Source: Betaproteobacteria bacterium (GTDB taxonomy: Bacteria; Pseudomonadota; Gammaproteobacteria; Burkholderiales; Burkholderiaceae_C). Taken from it: DNA of 64,000 nt. Within the stretch, counting starts at the first letter, position 1. Every line of letters starts with the position of its first letter. A program made the translations under genes and the position numbers. The notes below the pieces were generated by a model. The model saw only the letters and a program-made list of their open reading frames with translations. It was not told the origin of the DNA and made no database searches. The DNA lies in assembly GCA_947453725.1 (NCBI GenBank), contig CANGHH010000003.1:1-64000 (forward strand), written 5' to 3'. Positions 1-8,781 of the stretch are shown here, piece by piece.

Positions 1-102
1 AGCAAGGTGGTCCCACTCCTTCCCATCCCGAACAGGACAGTGAAACGCCTTTGCGCCGATGATAGTGCGGGTTCCCGTGTGAAAGTAGGACATCGTCAGG
101 CT
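1..102 (+). rRNA. rrf: 5S ribosomal RNA, 5'-truncated by window edge
   Basis: The first bases match the body of a proteobacterial 5S rRNA: the AGCAAGGTGGTCCCACTCC segment, the CCCATCCCGAAC loop, and a closing GTCAGGC that would pair with the missing 5' end. Roughly 14 nt of the 5' strand lie before the window. It is the last gene of an rRNA operon and is followed within 13 nt by a strong intrinsic terminator. The 3' end may be off by one or two bases. Confidence 0.95.
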
Positions 103-114
103 AGTTATAAGCAC

Positions 115-144
115 AGCCCGGTCAATTCGTTGACCGGGCTTTTT
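115..144 (+). terminator. Rho-independent terminator of the rRNA operon
   Basis: A perfect 11-bp stem (AGCCCGGTCAA paired with TTGACCGGGCT) closes on a TTCG tetraloop and runs straight into five T residues. It directly follows the 5S rRNA, so it ends the rRNA transcript. Confidence 0.93.
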
Positions 145-212
145 GCTTTTTCGGAAACAAGCGGAACGGTCGGGGTGCGCCGGGTCGCATCACCTTCGTC
201 CTGATGCCCGCC

Positions 213-494
213 ATGTCTGATTCGCCGCCGTCGAAACCGTCCCCCGTCAGATCCGGCGATCCGCTGCACGGCTTGACGCTGGAGCAGATCGTCAAGGCCC
301 TGTCGGCGCACTACGGCTGGCCCGGTCTGGCTGAACGTATCGCCCTGCGCTGTTTCAGCAGCGAGCCCAGCATCGCGTCGAGCTTGAAGTTCCTGCGCAA
401 GACGCCGTGGGCGCGCGCCAAGGTCGAGAGTCTGTATCTCTTCATGCTGCGCGAGCACAAGCGCAACCAGCCCCGTCAACCGGAAAGCGACTGA
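213..494 (+). CDS. VF530-family protein (DUF2132)
   Basis: A small protein of about 93 residues with the core GLTLEQIVKAL, HYGWPGLA and the ending FLRKTPWARAKVE. This matches the VF530/DUF2132 family, a small alpha-helical fold proposed to bind DNA; its cellular role is not established. An in-frame ATG nine bases upstream (204) would add MPA; neither start has a clear Shine-Dalgarno. The next gene (RbgA-like GTPase) begins 5 bp after the stop, so the two are probably co-transcribed. Confidence 0.85.
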   Translation: MSDSPPSKPSPVRSGDPLHGLTLEQIVKALSAHYGWPGLAERIALRCFSSEPSIASSLKFLRKTPWARAKVESLYLFMLREHKRNQPRQPESD

Positions 495-499
495 ACGCC

Positions 500-1495
500 A
501 TGGCGATCCAATGGTTTCCAGGACATATGCACGCGACCCGGAAGGCCATCGTCAAGCGGCTACCCGATATCGATGTCGTCATCGAATTGCTCGACGCACG
601 GGCGCCCGGCTCCAGCGCCAATCCCTTGCTGGCCGAACTGGCAGGCAGCAAACCTTCGCTGAAGGTATTGAACAAGCAGGACCTGGCCGATCCGGCGCGC
701 ACCGCGCTGTGGCTGGCCCATTACCAGGCGCAGCCCGGGACCAACGCGCTGGCCCTCGATGCCAGCGCAAGCGCGCCGGCGCGGCAGCTGATCGCCGCCA
801 GCAGGACGCTGGTGCCGCTGCGGGGCGGCATGGTCAAGCCGGTTCGGGTGTTGATCTGCGGGATCCCGAACGTCGGCAAGAGCACGCTGATCAACACCCT
901 GATCGGCACGCGCAAGGCCAAGACCGGCGATGAGCCGGGCATCACCAAGACCGAGCAGCGCATCGCGCTGGCCAGTGATTTCGACCTCTTCGACACGCCA
1001 GGCCTGCTGTGGCCGCGCATCGTCGTCGAGCAAAGTGGTTACAACCTGGCGGCCACCGGCGGCATCGGGCGCAATGCCTACGATGAAGAAGAAGTGGCGC
1101 TGGCCCTGCTCGCCAGCGTGCGTCAGCCTTATGGTGACCGCCTGCAGGAGCGCTACAAGCTGGCCGATTTCTCGAGACTCAGCGACGACGCGCTGCTGGC
1201 TGACATCGCCCGCAAGCGCGGTGGTCTGCTGCCTGGCGGTCAGGTCAACCTGCAAAAGGCCGCCGAGATCGTGATCAACGATTTCCGCAGCGGCGCCTGG
1301 GGCCGCATCACGCTGGAGACCCCCGGGGAGTTCGCGCTCTGGTGCGAGGCCGGCCTGCTGCGCGAAGCCGAACGGCAAGAGCGCGTTGCGGCCCGCACGC
1401 GCAAGAAGCCACCGCAGCGTGGCGGTGAGGCGACCGACACCGGGCCCGTCACCGGCATGCCCGAACCGGGCGACGAGGGCTCGTCAAACGCGTAA
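500..1495 (+). CDS. rbgA: Circularly permuted ribosome-biogenesis GTPase (YlqF/RbgA type)
   Basis: 331 residues. The G motifs occur in permuted order: G4 (NKQD, about 58-61) precedes G1 (GIPNVGKST, about 121-129), then G3 (DTPG, about 165-168). This order is diagnostic of YlqF/YawG-type GTPases. RbgA acts late in 50S subunit assembly in Bacillus; the same role is inferred here. The start at MAIQWFPGHM is the family's conserved N-terminus. The last 30 or so residues are a charged, Gly/Pro-rich tail. It follows the VF530 gene by 5 bp. Confidence 0.93.
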   Translation: MAIQWFPGHMHATRKAIVKRLPDIDVVIELLDARAPGSSANPLLAELAGSKPSLKVLNKQDLADPARTALWLAHYQAQPGTNALALDASASAPARQLIAASRTLVPLRGGMVKPVRVLICGIPNVGKSTLINTLIGTRKAKTGDEPGITKTEQRIALASDFDLFDTPGLLWPRIVVEQSGYNLAATGGIGRNAYDEEEVALALLASVRQPYGDRLQERYKLADFSRLSDDALLADIARKRGGLLPGGQVNLQKAAEIVINDFRSGAWGRITLETPGEFALWCEAGLLREAERQERVAARTRKKPPQRGGEATDTGPVTGMPEPGDEGSSNA

Positions 1496-1528
1496 TCTCA
1501 AGGCCTTTCCACTTGCGCTGCCGCTGCC

Positions 1529-1939
1529 ATGAAAGTCCTTCGCATCTTCGGCACCTTGGCCCTGCTTTCGGCTGGCGCCATCGCCAATCTGGCGGCAGCG
1601 CAATCCCCGGCGCGCGTGCCCGCGCCAGTGGCAGCCCCGCCTGCGTCGGCGCCGCCGGTTCTCAACAAGACGAAGCCGCGCGCGATGACGCCCGCCGAGC
1701 AGCGCGACAGCGCCACCGTACCGGGCGACTTGCGTCCCGAAGAGCCGGTGGTGCCGCAGTTCAGCGTCCCGCTGGGGAAGGCACCGGCAGCCAACGCGCC
1801 GGCGCAGGCTCAGCGCCACGACAAGGCTGCGGCGATGGGCGGTGTCGACGATTCGGTGGCGCGTTGCAAAGCCGCTGCCACGCCCGCAGCGCGAGAGGCC
1901 TGTCTGGACCGTCTCGGCCGGCCGCGCAAGGCGCCCTGA
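1529..1939 (+). CDS. Small exported protein of unknown function
   Basis: 136 residues. The N-terminus (MKVLRIFGTLALLSAGAI, then an Ala-rich stretch ending AAAQS) looks like a Sec signal peptide with cleavage after AAAQ or just before it. The mature part is rich in Ala and Pro and ends with a short Cys-containing segment (ARCKAAATPAAREACLDRLG) whose two cysteines could pair in the periplasm. I recognise no family. It lies 33 bp after rbgA on the same strand and converges on fbp. The signal peptide and ordinary codon use support a real gene. Confidence 0.7.
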   Translation: MKVLRIFGTLALLSAGAIANLAAAQSPARVPAPVAAPPASAPPVLNKTKPRAMTPAEQRDSATVPGDLRPEEPVVPQFSVPLGKAPAANAPAQAQRHDKAAAMGGVDDSVARCKAAATPAAREACLDRLGRPRKAP

Positions 1940-1969
1940 GCCGCCCACAACTGATTGGGCCGGCGGACC

Positions 1970-1997
1970 GGCCGCCAGCCGGGCTTGGCCGGCGGCC
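1970..1997. terminator. GC-rich hairpin between convergent genes
   Basis: GGCCGCC pairs with GGCGGCC, with an inner GCC/GGC extension interrupted by one mismatch, around a GGGCTT loop. It sits between the convergent exported-protein gene and fbp. There is no T-run, so termination is only a possibility. Confidence 0.3.
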
Positions 1998-1999
1998 GC

Positions 2000-3010
2000 T
2001 TACCGCGTTTCGGTCGTGTGGTAAGCGGTGACCCGGTCGACCTCGTTCTTCGATCCCAGCACCACGGCCACGCGTTCGTGCAGCTTGGTCGGCACGATGT
2101 CCAGGATGCGCTCGTGCCCGTTGGTGGCCGCACCGCCGGCTTGTTCGATGATGAAGGCCATTGGGTTGGCCTCGTACATCAGTCGCAGCTTGCCCGGCTT
2201 GTCGGGTTCGCGCTGGTCCCAGGGGTAGAGAAAGACGCCGCCGCGGGTCAGGATGCGGTGGACGTCCGACACCATGCTGCCGACCCAGCGCATGTTGAAG
2301 TCCTTGCCGCGCGGCCCGGTCTTGCCGGCCAGGCACTCGTCGATGTAACGCTTGGCCGGCGGTGCCCAGTGGCGGAGGTTGGACATGTTGACGGCGAATT
2401 CCTTGGTGTCCTCGGGCACCTCCACCTCGGTCTGCGTCAGCACCCAGGAGCCGGTCTCGCGGTTCAGCGTGAACAGCGCGACGCCGTCACCCAGCGTCAG
2501 CACCAGCGTGGTCTGCGGGCCGTAGACGCAGTAGCCGGCGGCGGCCTGGTGCTTGCCGGGCTGCAGGAAGTCTTCTTCGCTGACGCCTCGGGTGTGACCG
2601 ACCTTGCGCAGCACGCTGAAGATGGTGCCGATCGAGACGTTGACGTCGATGTTGCTGCTGCCGTCCAGCGGGTCGAAGAGCAGCAGGTATTCGCCTTGCG
2701 GATAGCGGTTGGGCACCACGTGGATGCTGTCCATTTCCTCGCTGGCCATGGCCGCCAGGTGGCCACCCCATTCGTTGGCCTCGATCAGCACTTCGTTGCT
2801 GATGATGTCGAGCTTCTTCTGGATCTCGCCCTGCACGTTCTCGACCCCGGCGCTGCCCAGCACGTCACCCAAGGCGCCCTTGTTGACGGCGATCGCGATG
2901 TGCTTGCAGGCGCGGGCGACGACCTCGATCAGCAGGCGCAGCTGCGCCGGGATGCGGCCGTGCTCGCGCTGTTGTTCGACGAGGTACTGGGTCAGGCTGA
3001 CGCGCTTCAT
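2000..3010 (-). CDS. fbp: Class I fructose-1,6-bisphosphatase
   Basis: 336 residues. It hydrolyses fructose-1,6-bisphosphate to fructose-6-phosphate in gluconeogenesis (and in the Calvin cycle where present). The metal and substrate motif DPLDGSSN (about 113-120) and the upstream EEMD are the class I signatures, and the length is normal. Its ATG overlaps the stop of pepN by 4 bp, so translation is probably coupled. The start [10 protein letters not shown] is the usual family N-terminus. Confidence 0.96.
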   Translation of the reverse strand: MKRVSLTQYLVEQQREHGRIPAQLRLLIEVVARACKHIAIAVNKGALGDVLGSAGVENVQGEIQKKLDIISNEVLIEANEWGGHLAAMASEEMDSIHVVPNRYPQGEYLLLFDPLDGSSNIDVNVSIGTIFSVLRKVGHTRGVSEEDFLQPGKHQAAAGYCVYGPQTTLVLTLGDGVALFTLNRETGSWVLTQTEVEVPEDTKEFAVNMSNLRHWAPPAKRYIDECLAGKTGPRGKDFNMRWVGSMVSDVHRILTRGGVFLYPWDQREPDKPGKLRLMYEANPMAFIIEQAGGAATNGHERILDIVPTKLHERVAVVLGSKNEVDRVTAYHTTETR

Positions 3011-5706
3011 GCGGCTCCTTCAGCAGGCGTTTCCAGCGCACGCGTGACGATTTCTCGCACGTCGTTGCTGAGGTCGGGTTTGGCGGCGACGCGGGCGATC
3101 GCCTCGCGGGCAGCGCTGCGGTAGGGCTCGGCCAGCGCGGCCCAGCGGTCCATCACGCGGGCCAGGCGGCCGGCCACATGGGGGTTGATGGCGTCCAGTT
3201 CCAGCAGCTTGTCGGCCCACAGTACATAGCCGGCGGCGTCGCTGCGGTGAAAGGCCGCCGGGTTGTCGCGGCACAGTGCGTTCAGCAGGCTGCGTGCGCG
3301 ATTCGGGTTCTTCAGCGAGAAGTCGGGGTGCTTCAGCAGCGCCTTCGCACGGTTGAAGGCGCGGCCGGGCTGCTCGCCGTGGACTTCGAACACCGGTTCC
3401 GGCGCGCAGGCCTGCAGCGCGAACCATTTGTCGAGCACCAGCGCTTCGCCGCTCGCCAGCATGTGGAAGTGGTTCAGTGCGGTCTCGGCCAGCGGCGCCT
3501 GGGCGTCGATCAGCGCGCCGATGGCGCCCAGCCTGTCGCTCATGTTGCTGGCGTCCTTGTAGCGCTGGTAGGCGCGGCCTGGCCAGACCACGTCGCCTTG
3601 CTGAACGGCCCGCAGGCACAGCATGCTCAATGCCAGGTTGGCCAGTGCGCGTTGGCCGCTTTGCGCCGCGCTGGGTTGGTAGCCACCGCTGACCTGATGG
3701 GTCTCGAAGGCCCAGACCCAGTCGTCGTGCAGCTGCGTGGCCATCAGCATGCGCCACTGCTCGCGCACGGTGTGGATGCGCTGCGGGTCGCTGGCCGTCA
3801 GCTGCTCGGCGATGTAGCCCTCGCTGGGCGCCAGCAGCGCCAGGGCCTTGAAGGCCGGGTCCAGCCCCGGGTCGCGCAGCACGCTGCGCAGCGCGCCGGC
3901 CAGCGGCTCGTCCAGCATGGGCGCGCTGCCGCTGTTCACGGCCTGCAGCAGCCGGCCCAGCATCAGTCGCTGGCCCGCCTCCCAGCGGTTGAAGGCGTCG
4001 CTGTCGTGGGCCAGCAGGGTCACGCGGTCGAGGTCCGACAGGCCGTCGTCCAGCCACACAGGCGCCGAGAAGCCGCGCAGCAGCGAAGGCACCGGCGGCA
4101 CGTCGATGTCGTCGAAGATCCAGCGCTGCGTGGCCTCTTCCAGCACCAGCACGCGCTCGGCGATCAGCGCCTGGCCCTTCGCGCTGAGCAGGCCCATCCG
4201 CACTGGAATCACGAAAGGCTGCTTCAGCGGCTGGCCGGGCGAGGGCTCGCTGCGCTGCGTCAGCGTCAGCGTGTAACGGCGCGCCGCGGCGTCGTACCCG
4301 CCGCTGGCAGTGACCCGCGGCGTGCCGGCCTGCGCGTACCAGCGCTTGAAGGCATCCAGACGCAAGGTCAGTTCGCTGTCCGGGTTGGCGTCGGCGATGG
4401 CTTGCGCGAAGTCGTCGCAGGTCACGGCCTGACCGTCGTGGCGCTGGAAGTACAGTGCCATCCCCTTGACGAAGCCCGCGTCGCCGACCAGCGTGTGCTG
4501 CATGCGCACCACCTCGGCACCCTTTTCGTAGACCGTGCTGGTGTAGAAATTGTTGATTTCCAGGTAGCTGTCGGGCCGCACCGGATGGGCCATCGGGCCG
4601 GCATCTTCCGGAAACTGCAGGCTGCGCAGCTTGCGCACGTCCTCGATGCGCTTGACTGCCGCCGCCGACTGGGACCCCGCCATGTCCATGCTGAACTGCT
4701 GGTCGCGGAAGACGGTCAGGCCCTCCTTCAGGCTCAGCTGGAACCAGTCGCGGCAGGTGATGCGATTGCCGGTCCAGTTGTGGAAATACTCGTGGGCGAT
4801 GACGCTCTCGATGGCCGCGAAGTCGCCGTCGCTGGCGGTCGCCGCGTTGGCCAGCAGCAGCCGGGTGTTGAACAGGTTCAGGCCCTTGTTCTCCATCGCG
4901 CCGCCGTTGTAGTCCTCGACCGCCACGACCATGAAGCGGTCGAGGTCGAGCGCCAGACCGTAGCGGGCTTCGTCCCAGACCACGCTGGCGACCAGCGAAT
5001 TCATCGCGTGCTCGGTCTTCTCCAGGTCACCCGGCCGCACGTAGACCTGCAGCAGGTGGTCGCGCCCGCCGCGGGTGCGGATCCGCTGTTCGCGCGCCAC
5101 CAGTTTGCCGGCCACCAGCGCGAACAGGTAGCTGGGTTTCGGGAAGGGGTCGTGCCACTTGGCGAAATGCCGGCCGTTGTCGAGCGCCCCCTCCTCGACC
5201 AGGTTGCCGTTGCTCAGCAGCACCGGGTACCTGGCCTTGTCGGCGCGCAGCGTGACGGTGTAGACCGCCATCACGTCGGGCCGGTCGGCGAAGAAGGTGA
5301 TGCGCCGGAAGCCCTCGGCCTCGCACTGCGTGAAGAAGCTGCCGTTGCTGGTGTACAGGCCCGACAGCTCGCTGTTCTTGTCGGGCGCGCAGGTGTTGCG
5401 GATCTCCAGCAGGAAGCTGTCGGCCTCGGGCGGGTTGTCGATGACGAGTTCGCCTTGCTCATGGCGGAAGGAAACACTCTGCCCGTCGGCCTGCACGCGC
5501 AGCAGGTTCAAGCTTTCGCCATGCAGGCGCAGCGGCGCCCGGCTGCCGTCGGTGGGCGCGGTGGCCGGGTTGCGTTCGATGCGCAACTTGCTGCCGACGA
5601 TGGTCTTCACCGGGTCGAGGTCGAAACTGAGGTCGACGCTGCGGATGAAGTAGGCCGGCGCGGCGTACTGCTCGCGGCGGACCAGGGCGGTCAGGGCATC
5701 ACGCAT
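3007..5706 (-). CDS. pepN: Aminopeptidase N (M1 family)
   Basis: 899 residues, the usual size for proteobacterial PepN. The zinc site HEYFH lies at about 305-309, with the downstream glutamate in the LKEGLTVF segment. The substrate-anchoring GGAMEN motif lies about 35 residues before HEYFH. It removes N-terminal residues from peptides in the cytoplasm. A GAGGAAGA ribosome-binding site precedes the ATG. It is the first gene of a pepN-fbp pair with a 4-bp overlap. Confidence 0.96.
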   Translation of the reverse strand: MRDALTALVRREQYAAPAYFIRSVDLSFDLDPVKTIVGSKLRIERNPATAPTDGSRAPLRLHGESLNLLRVQADGQSVSFRHEQGELVIDNPPEADSFLLEIRNTCAPDKNSELSGLYTSNGSFFTQCEAEGFRRITFFADRPDVMAVYTVTLRADKARYPVLLSNGNLVEEGALDNGRHFAKWHDPFPKPSYLFALVAGKLVAREQRIRTRGGRDHLLQVYVRPGDLEKTEHAMNSLVASVVWDEARYGLALDLDRFMVVAVEDYNGGAMENKGLNLFNTRLLLANAATASDGDFAAIESVIAHEYFHNWTGNRITCRDWFQLSLKEGLTVFRDQQFSMDMAGSQSAAAVKRIEDVRKLRSLQFPEDAGPMAHPVRPDSYLEINNFYTSTVYEKGAEVVRMQHTLVGDAGFVKGMALYFQRHDGQAVTCDDFAQAIADANPDSELTLRLDAFKRWYAQAGTPRVTASGGYDAAARRYTLTLTQRSEPSPGQPLKQPFVIPVRMGLLSAKGQALIAERVLVLEEATQRWIFDDIDVPPVPSLLRGFSAPVWLDDGLSDLDRVTLLAHDSDAFNRWEAGQRLMLGRLLQAVNSGSAPMLDEPLAGALRSVLRDPGLDPAFKALALLAPSEGYIAEQLTASDPQRIHTVREQWRMLMATQLHDDWVWAFETHQVSGGYQPSAAQSGQRALANLALSMLCLRAVQQGDVVWPGRAYQRYKDASNMSDRLGAIGALIDAQAPLAETALNHFHMLASGEALVLDKWFALQACAPEPVFEVHGEQPGRAFNRAKALLKHPDFSLKNPNRARSLLNALCRDNPAAFHRSDAAGYVLWADKLLELDAINPHVAGRLARVMDRWAALAEPYRSAAREAIARVAAKPDLSNDVREIVTRALETPAEGAA

Positions 5707-5754
5707 GGTGCGGTCTTCCTCAAGTGATAGTTGGGTGCACGCGGCATTTGATGA

Positions 5755-5844
5755 CCAAGCTTCCCGCCGCGGAACCGGCTTTGCCGGGCCGCCGGCGGAC
5801 GGCCCCCTTCGGGGGGTAGCGGGCGCCAGCGAGCTTGGGGGCTC
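5755..5844 (-). repeat. Dispersed intergenic repeat, copy A
   Basis: Read on the minus strand, this stretch begins GAGCCCCCAAGCTCGCT, contains CCCCCCGAAGGGGG, and ends with a GGCCCGGCAAAGCCGGTTCC block and GGGAAGCT. The same blocks in the same order occur at 36433-36563. Internal dyads (CCCCC/GGGGG and CCGGCAAAGCCGG) make it able to form hairpins. It fills most of the pepN-prfB gap and contains no ORF of interest. Confidence 0.75.
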
Positions 5845-5851
5845 TACGGCA

Positions 5852-6962
5852 CTACAGGCCTTGCTTCAGGCTGGCTTCGATGAAGACATCGAGGTCGCCG
5901 TCGAGCACCTTCTGCGTGTTGCTGATCTCGACGTTGGTGCGCAGATCCTTGATGCGGCTGTTGTCCAGCACATAGCTGCGGATCTGGTGGCCCCAGCCGA
6001 CATCGGTCTTGGTGTCTTCCAGCTTCTGCTGTTCTTCCTGGCGCTTGCGCATCTCGTGGTCGTACAGGCGCGAACGCAGGCGTTTCCAGGCCACGTCACG
6101 GTTGCTGTGCTGGCTGCGGCCGTCCTGGCACTGCACGACGATGCCGGTCGGGATGTGGGTCAGCCGCACCGCCGAGTCGGTCTTGTTGATGTGCTGGCCA
6201 CCGGCGCCGCTGGCGCGGAAGGTGTCCACGCGCACGTCCGACGGGTTGATGTCGATCTCGATCGAGTCGTCGACCTCGGGGTAGACGAAGAGCGACGCGA
6301 AGCTGGTGTGGCGCCCGCCCGACGAGTCGAAGGGGCTCTTGCGGACCAGACGGTGGACGCCGGTTTCGGTCCGCAGATGGCCGAAGGCGTAGTCGCCTTC
6401 CACCTTGATCGTGGCGCTCTTGATGCCCGCAATGTCGCCGGCCGTTTCGTCTTCCAGCGTGGCCGTGAAGCCCTTGCGTTCGCAGTACTTCAGGTACTGG
6501 CGCAGCAGCATGCCGGCCCAGTCGCAGGCTTCGGTGCCGCCGGCGCCGGCCTGGATGTCGATGAAGCAGTTCAGCGGGTCGGCCGGATTGCTGAACATGC
6601 GGCGGAATTCCAGCTGTTCGACCGCCGTGCGCAGCGCGGCTGCCTCGCCTTCGATGGTCAGCATGCCCGACTCGTCGCCGTCGGCCTTGCTCATTTCGAA
6701 GAGTTCCGAGTTGTCGGACAGATTGCCGTGCAGGTGGTCGATGGTGCCGACCACGATTTCCAGCGTCTTCTTTTCCTTGCCCAGTTCCTGGGCCCGCTTG
6801 GGGTCGTTCCAGACCGACGGGTTTTCCAGCGCGGCGTTGACTTCGTTCAGCCGCAGGCTCTTGCGGTCGTAGTCAAAGATACCCCCGGAGCTGCTCGGTG
6901 CGGGCACTCAGGTCGGCGAGCAGCGTGCCGATCGAGTTGATGTGTTCGACGTCCATGGACAT
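5852..6962 (-). CDS. prfB: Peptide chain release factor 2, with programmed +1 frameshift
   Basis: The gene is split: codons 1-29 start at ATG 6962 ([10 protein letters not shown]) and stop at TGA 6875-6873. The rest continues in the +1 frame from GAC at 6874. The frameshift context is canonical: a Shine-Dalgarno-like CGGGGG, then TAT CTT TGA C. RF2 reads UGA and UAA; when it is scarce, ribosomes shift and make more. The downstream frame has the SPF recognition motif ([10 protein letters not shown]) and GGQ (GAGGQHINK). An AAGG Shine-Dalgarno precedes the ATG. Confidence 0.96.
6872..6890 (-). promoter_or_regulatory. RF2 programmed frameshift site
   Basis: On the minus strand this reads CCGGGGGTATCTTTGACTA: an internal Shine-Dalgarno-like GGGGG, the slippery CTT codon and an in-frame TGA followed by C. 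It matches the E. coli prfB frameshift window almost base for base. The +1 shift is needed to make full-length RF2. Confidence 0.95.
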
Positions 6963-6995
6963 ATTGGGGGCCTTGTTGAGCAGCCCTCGATTCTC

Positions 6996-7931
6996 TCACG
7001 CAAGAAATCGCGCGATATGCCCGGCCAGCGCCTCGGGCTGGTCGTGGTGCAGCATGTGGCCGCAGGGCGAGAGCAGGGCGCGCTGCAACTGCGGCACCAC
7101 GGCCAGGCGGGCCTCGAAATCGGCGCGGGGGTAGCGGTCGCCCCACCACTTGGTCATGTCGGTGCGGTCGCCTTCAGCCCACAGCACCGGGGCCGTGATC
7201 TGGCGCCACATCTCGACATGCTCATCGGCGCGGTAGAGCATCGGGTTGGGGCGCTTGTGCGCCGGGTCGCCCAGGATGTGCCAGCGGCCGTCTTCGCCTG
7301 GACCCAGGCGCTGCCGCGCCCAGTGCGGGGCCAGCCAGGCCGCCTTGTCGGCCGGCAGCAGCGGGTTGTTCTTCTGCAGCCGATCGGCCACGCCGCCCAG
7401 GCTGTCGTAGCTGCGCAGGGCCTGCGGCGTCTTCAGTTCGTCGAGCCACTGCAGCATGCGCTTGGGGGCCTGCTGCGGCCGGCTGGCCGGCAGGCCGAAG
7501 CCTTCCAGGTTGACCAGCCGCCGGATGCGCTGCGGCCGCACGCCGGCGTAGGCCATCACCACGTTGCCGCCCATGCTGTGGCCGACCAGATCGATCGCGC
7601 CTGCGGGCACCAGCGCATCGAGCAGCGCATCCAGATCGCCCAGGTAGTCGGGGAACCAGTAGCTGTCGGCGCTCGCGCTGTCGGTCAGGCCGAAGCCGCG
7701 CCAGTCGGGTGCGATCACCCAGCGCTCGAAACCCTCTTGCGCGGCCAGTGCGTCGACGGCGAACTGGAACGAAGCGCCAACGTCCATCCAGCCGTGGACC
7801 ATCACCAGCGGCGGCCGATCGACGCTGGCCAGGCTGGCGTCGCCCCACTGCTGGATGTGGTACCGGAGGCCGCGGATGGGCAGGAAGGTGGAGCGCGCCG
7901 CGCGGCGCGCGGGGTACGGTGTGTGCAGCAT
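6996..7931 (-). CDS. Alpha/beta-hydrolase fold protein
   Basis: 311 residues. The oxyanion HGWMDVG segment, the nucleophile elbow GHSMGG and the late CGHMLHHDQP histidine give a complete Ser-Asp-His hydrolase fold. The substrate cannot be told from sequence; epoxide hydrolase or lipase-like esterases are common annotations. The start is MLHTPYPARR: a TACAGT hexamer ends 7 nt before this ATG with no Shine-Dalgarno, so the mRNA may be leaderless. The gene is divergent from a GNAT gene 69 bp away. Confidence 0.88.
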   Translation of the reverse strand: MLHTPYPARRAARSTFLPIRGLRYHIQQWGDASLASVDRPPLVMVHGWMDVGASFQFAVDALAAQEGFERWVIAPDWRGFGLTDSASADSYWFPDYLGDLDALLDALVPAGAIDLVGHSMGGNVVMAYAGVRPQRIRRLVNLEGFGLPASRPQQAPKRMLQWLDELKTPQALRSYDSLGGVADRLQKNNPLLPADKAAWLAPHWARQRLGPGEDGRWHILGDPAHKRPNPMLYRADEHVEMWRQITAPVLWAEGDRTDMTKWWGDRYPRADFEARLAVVPQLQRALLSPCGHMLHHDQPEALAGHIARFLA

Positions 7932-7937
7932 GCCGCA

Positions 7938-7943
7938 ACTGTA
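7938..7943 (-). promoter_or_regulatory. Putative -10 element, leaderless hydrolase gene
   Basis: TACAGT on the minus strand, ending 7 nt before the hydrolase ATG, with no ribosome-binding site between. No clear -35 is seen. It fits the leaderless pattern at other genes of this window. Confidence 0.45.
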
Positions 7944-7988
7944 GGACCGCGGGGCCGCCGGCGCTGTCCGCCGCGTGACGCCGGCATC

Positions 7989-7994
7989 GACAAT
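7989..7994 (+). promoter_or_regulatory. Putative -10 element, leaderless GNAT gene
   Basis: GACAAT, ending 7 nt before the GNAT start codon, with no Shine-Dalgarno. The predicted transcription start falls on or next to the ATG. Confidence 0.45.
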
Positions 7995-8000
7995 CCGGAC

Positions 8001-8489
8001 ATGACTGCTCCCACCCCCACCCTGCGCCCGGCCACCCCCGCCGACCTGTCCGTCATCGTCTCCCTGATCCGCGAACTGGCGGCTTTCGAACAACTCGAAC
8101 ACCTGGTCGTCGTCACCCCGGAGAGCCTCCACCCGCATCTGTTCGGCCCGAGGCCGGTGGCCGAGGCGGTGGTTGGCGAGGTGGGCGGCGCCGTCGTCGC
8201 CTTCGCCCTCTTCTCCACCAATTTCTCCACCTTTCTGGGCCAGCCCGGTTTGTACCTGGAAGACCTCTACGTGCAGCCTGCGCACCGCGGCAAGGGCCTG
8301 GGCCAGGCACTGCTCAAGCACCTGGGCGCGCTGGCCCTGGCACGGGGCTGCGGGCGCTTCGAATGGAGCGTGCTCGACTGGAACGAGAACGCCATCGGCT
8401 TCTACGAAAAGATGGGCGCCACGGTGATGCCCGAGTGGCGCATCTGCCGCGTGGCGGGCGCGGCCTTGCCGGCCTTGCAGACGCGCTGA
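8001..8489 (+). CDS. GNAT-family N-acetyltransferase
   Basis: 162 residues covering one GNAT domain. The acetyl-CoA motif A is LEDLYVQPAHRGKGLGQALL (Q/R-x-x-G-x-G/A form), followed by the motif-B segment WNENAIGFYEKMGA. The length and motifs resemble the diamine/thialysine acetyltransferase branch, but the substrate is not determined. The ATG at 8001 follows GACAAT by 7 nt without a Shine-Dalgarno. Confidence 0.9.
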   Translation: MTAPTPTLRPATPADLSVIVSLIRELAAFEQLEHLVVVTPESLHPHLFGPRPVAEAVVGEVGGAVVAFALFSTNFSTFLGQPGLYLEDLYVQPAHRGKGLGQALLKHLGALALARGCGRFEWSVLDWNENAIGFYEKMGATVMPEWRICRVAGAALPALQTR

Positions 8490-8510
8490 CCGACCGCCTG
8501 CCTCATGGGC

Positions 8511-8533
8511 TAGAATAAAAGTGCAAAAAGCAC
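8511..8533 (+). promoter_or_regulatory. Putative -10 (TAGAAT) and small dyad
   Basis: TAGAAT at 8511-8516 is followed by GTGC-AAAAA-GCAC (8521-8533), a short inverted repeat in an unusually A-rich patch. CTGACC at 8486 is a possible -35 at 19-bp spacing. It could drive the 40-codon gene downstream. Confidence 0.35.
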
Positions 8534-8623
8534 ATTTATGAAGGCTCATCGATGACAGGGTGCGGCGTCGCACAGAGCGCCCCCCGGCCTGGTGCTCAAA
8601 ATTCAAGCGATGGAGGACACGAC

Positions 8624-8746
8624 ATGAAATTCCAAGCGCATCTGCACGGGTTGCATGACGAAGCCGCGCTTTGGGTGACGGTGCTGCTCAGCGCCTTGCC
8701 GCTGGCCCTGCTGCACTGGCTGGCGCTGCGCTACAGCGGAGGCTGA
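8624..8746 (+). CDS. 40-residue single-pass membrane peptide, unknown function
   Basis: An ATG preceded by a strong Shine-Dalgarno (TGGAGGA, about 8 nt spacing) opens a 40-codon frame: a polar start (MKFQAHLHGLHDEAALW) followed by one hydrophobic segment (VTVLLSALPLALLHWLAL) and a short RYSGG tail. It looks like a small inner-membrane protein with a histidine-rich N-terminus. A longer frame begins at 8552, but it lacks a ribosome-binding site. I recognise no family. Its own AT-rich upstream region suggests separate transcription. Confidence 0.55.
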   Translation: MKFQAHLHGLHDEAALWVTVLLSALPLALLHWLALRYSGG

Positions 8747-8781
8747 GCGCGCGAGAGCGCGCAGCAGGGCCAGCGCCAGCC

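Noticed and set aside
3178..5727. 849-codon open frame on the + strand over pepN
   Set aside because: It lies wholly antisense to a textbook pepN with HEYFH and GAMEN motifs. Long antisense frames are expected in high-GC codon usage, and its protein is low-complexity, rich in Arg/Gln/His/Val, with no motif.
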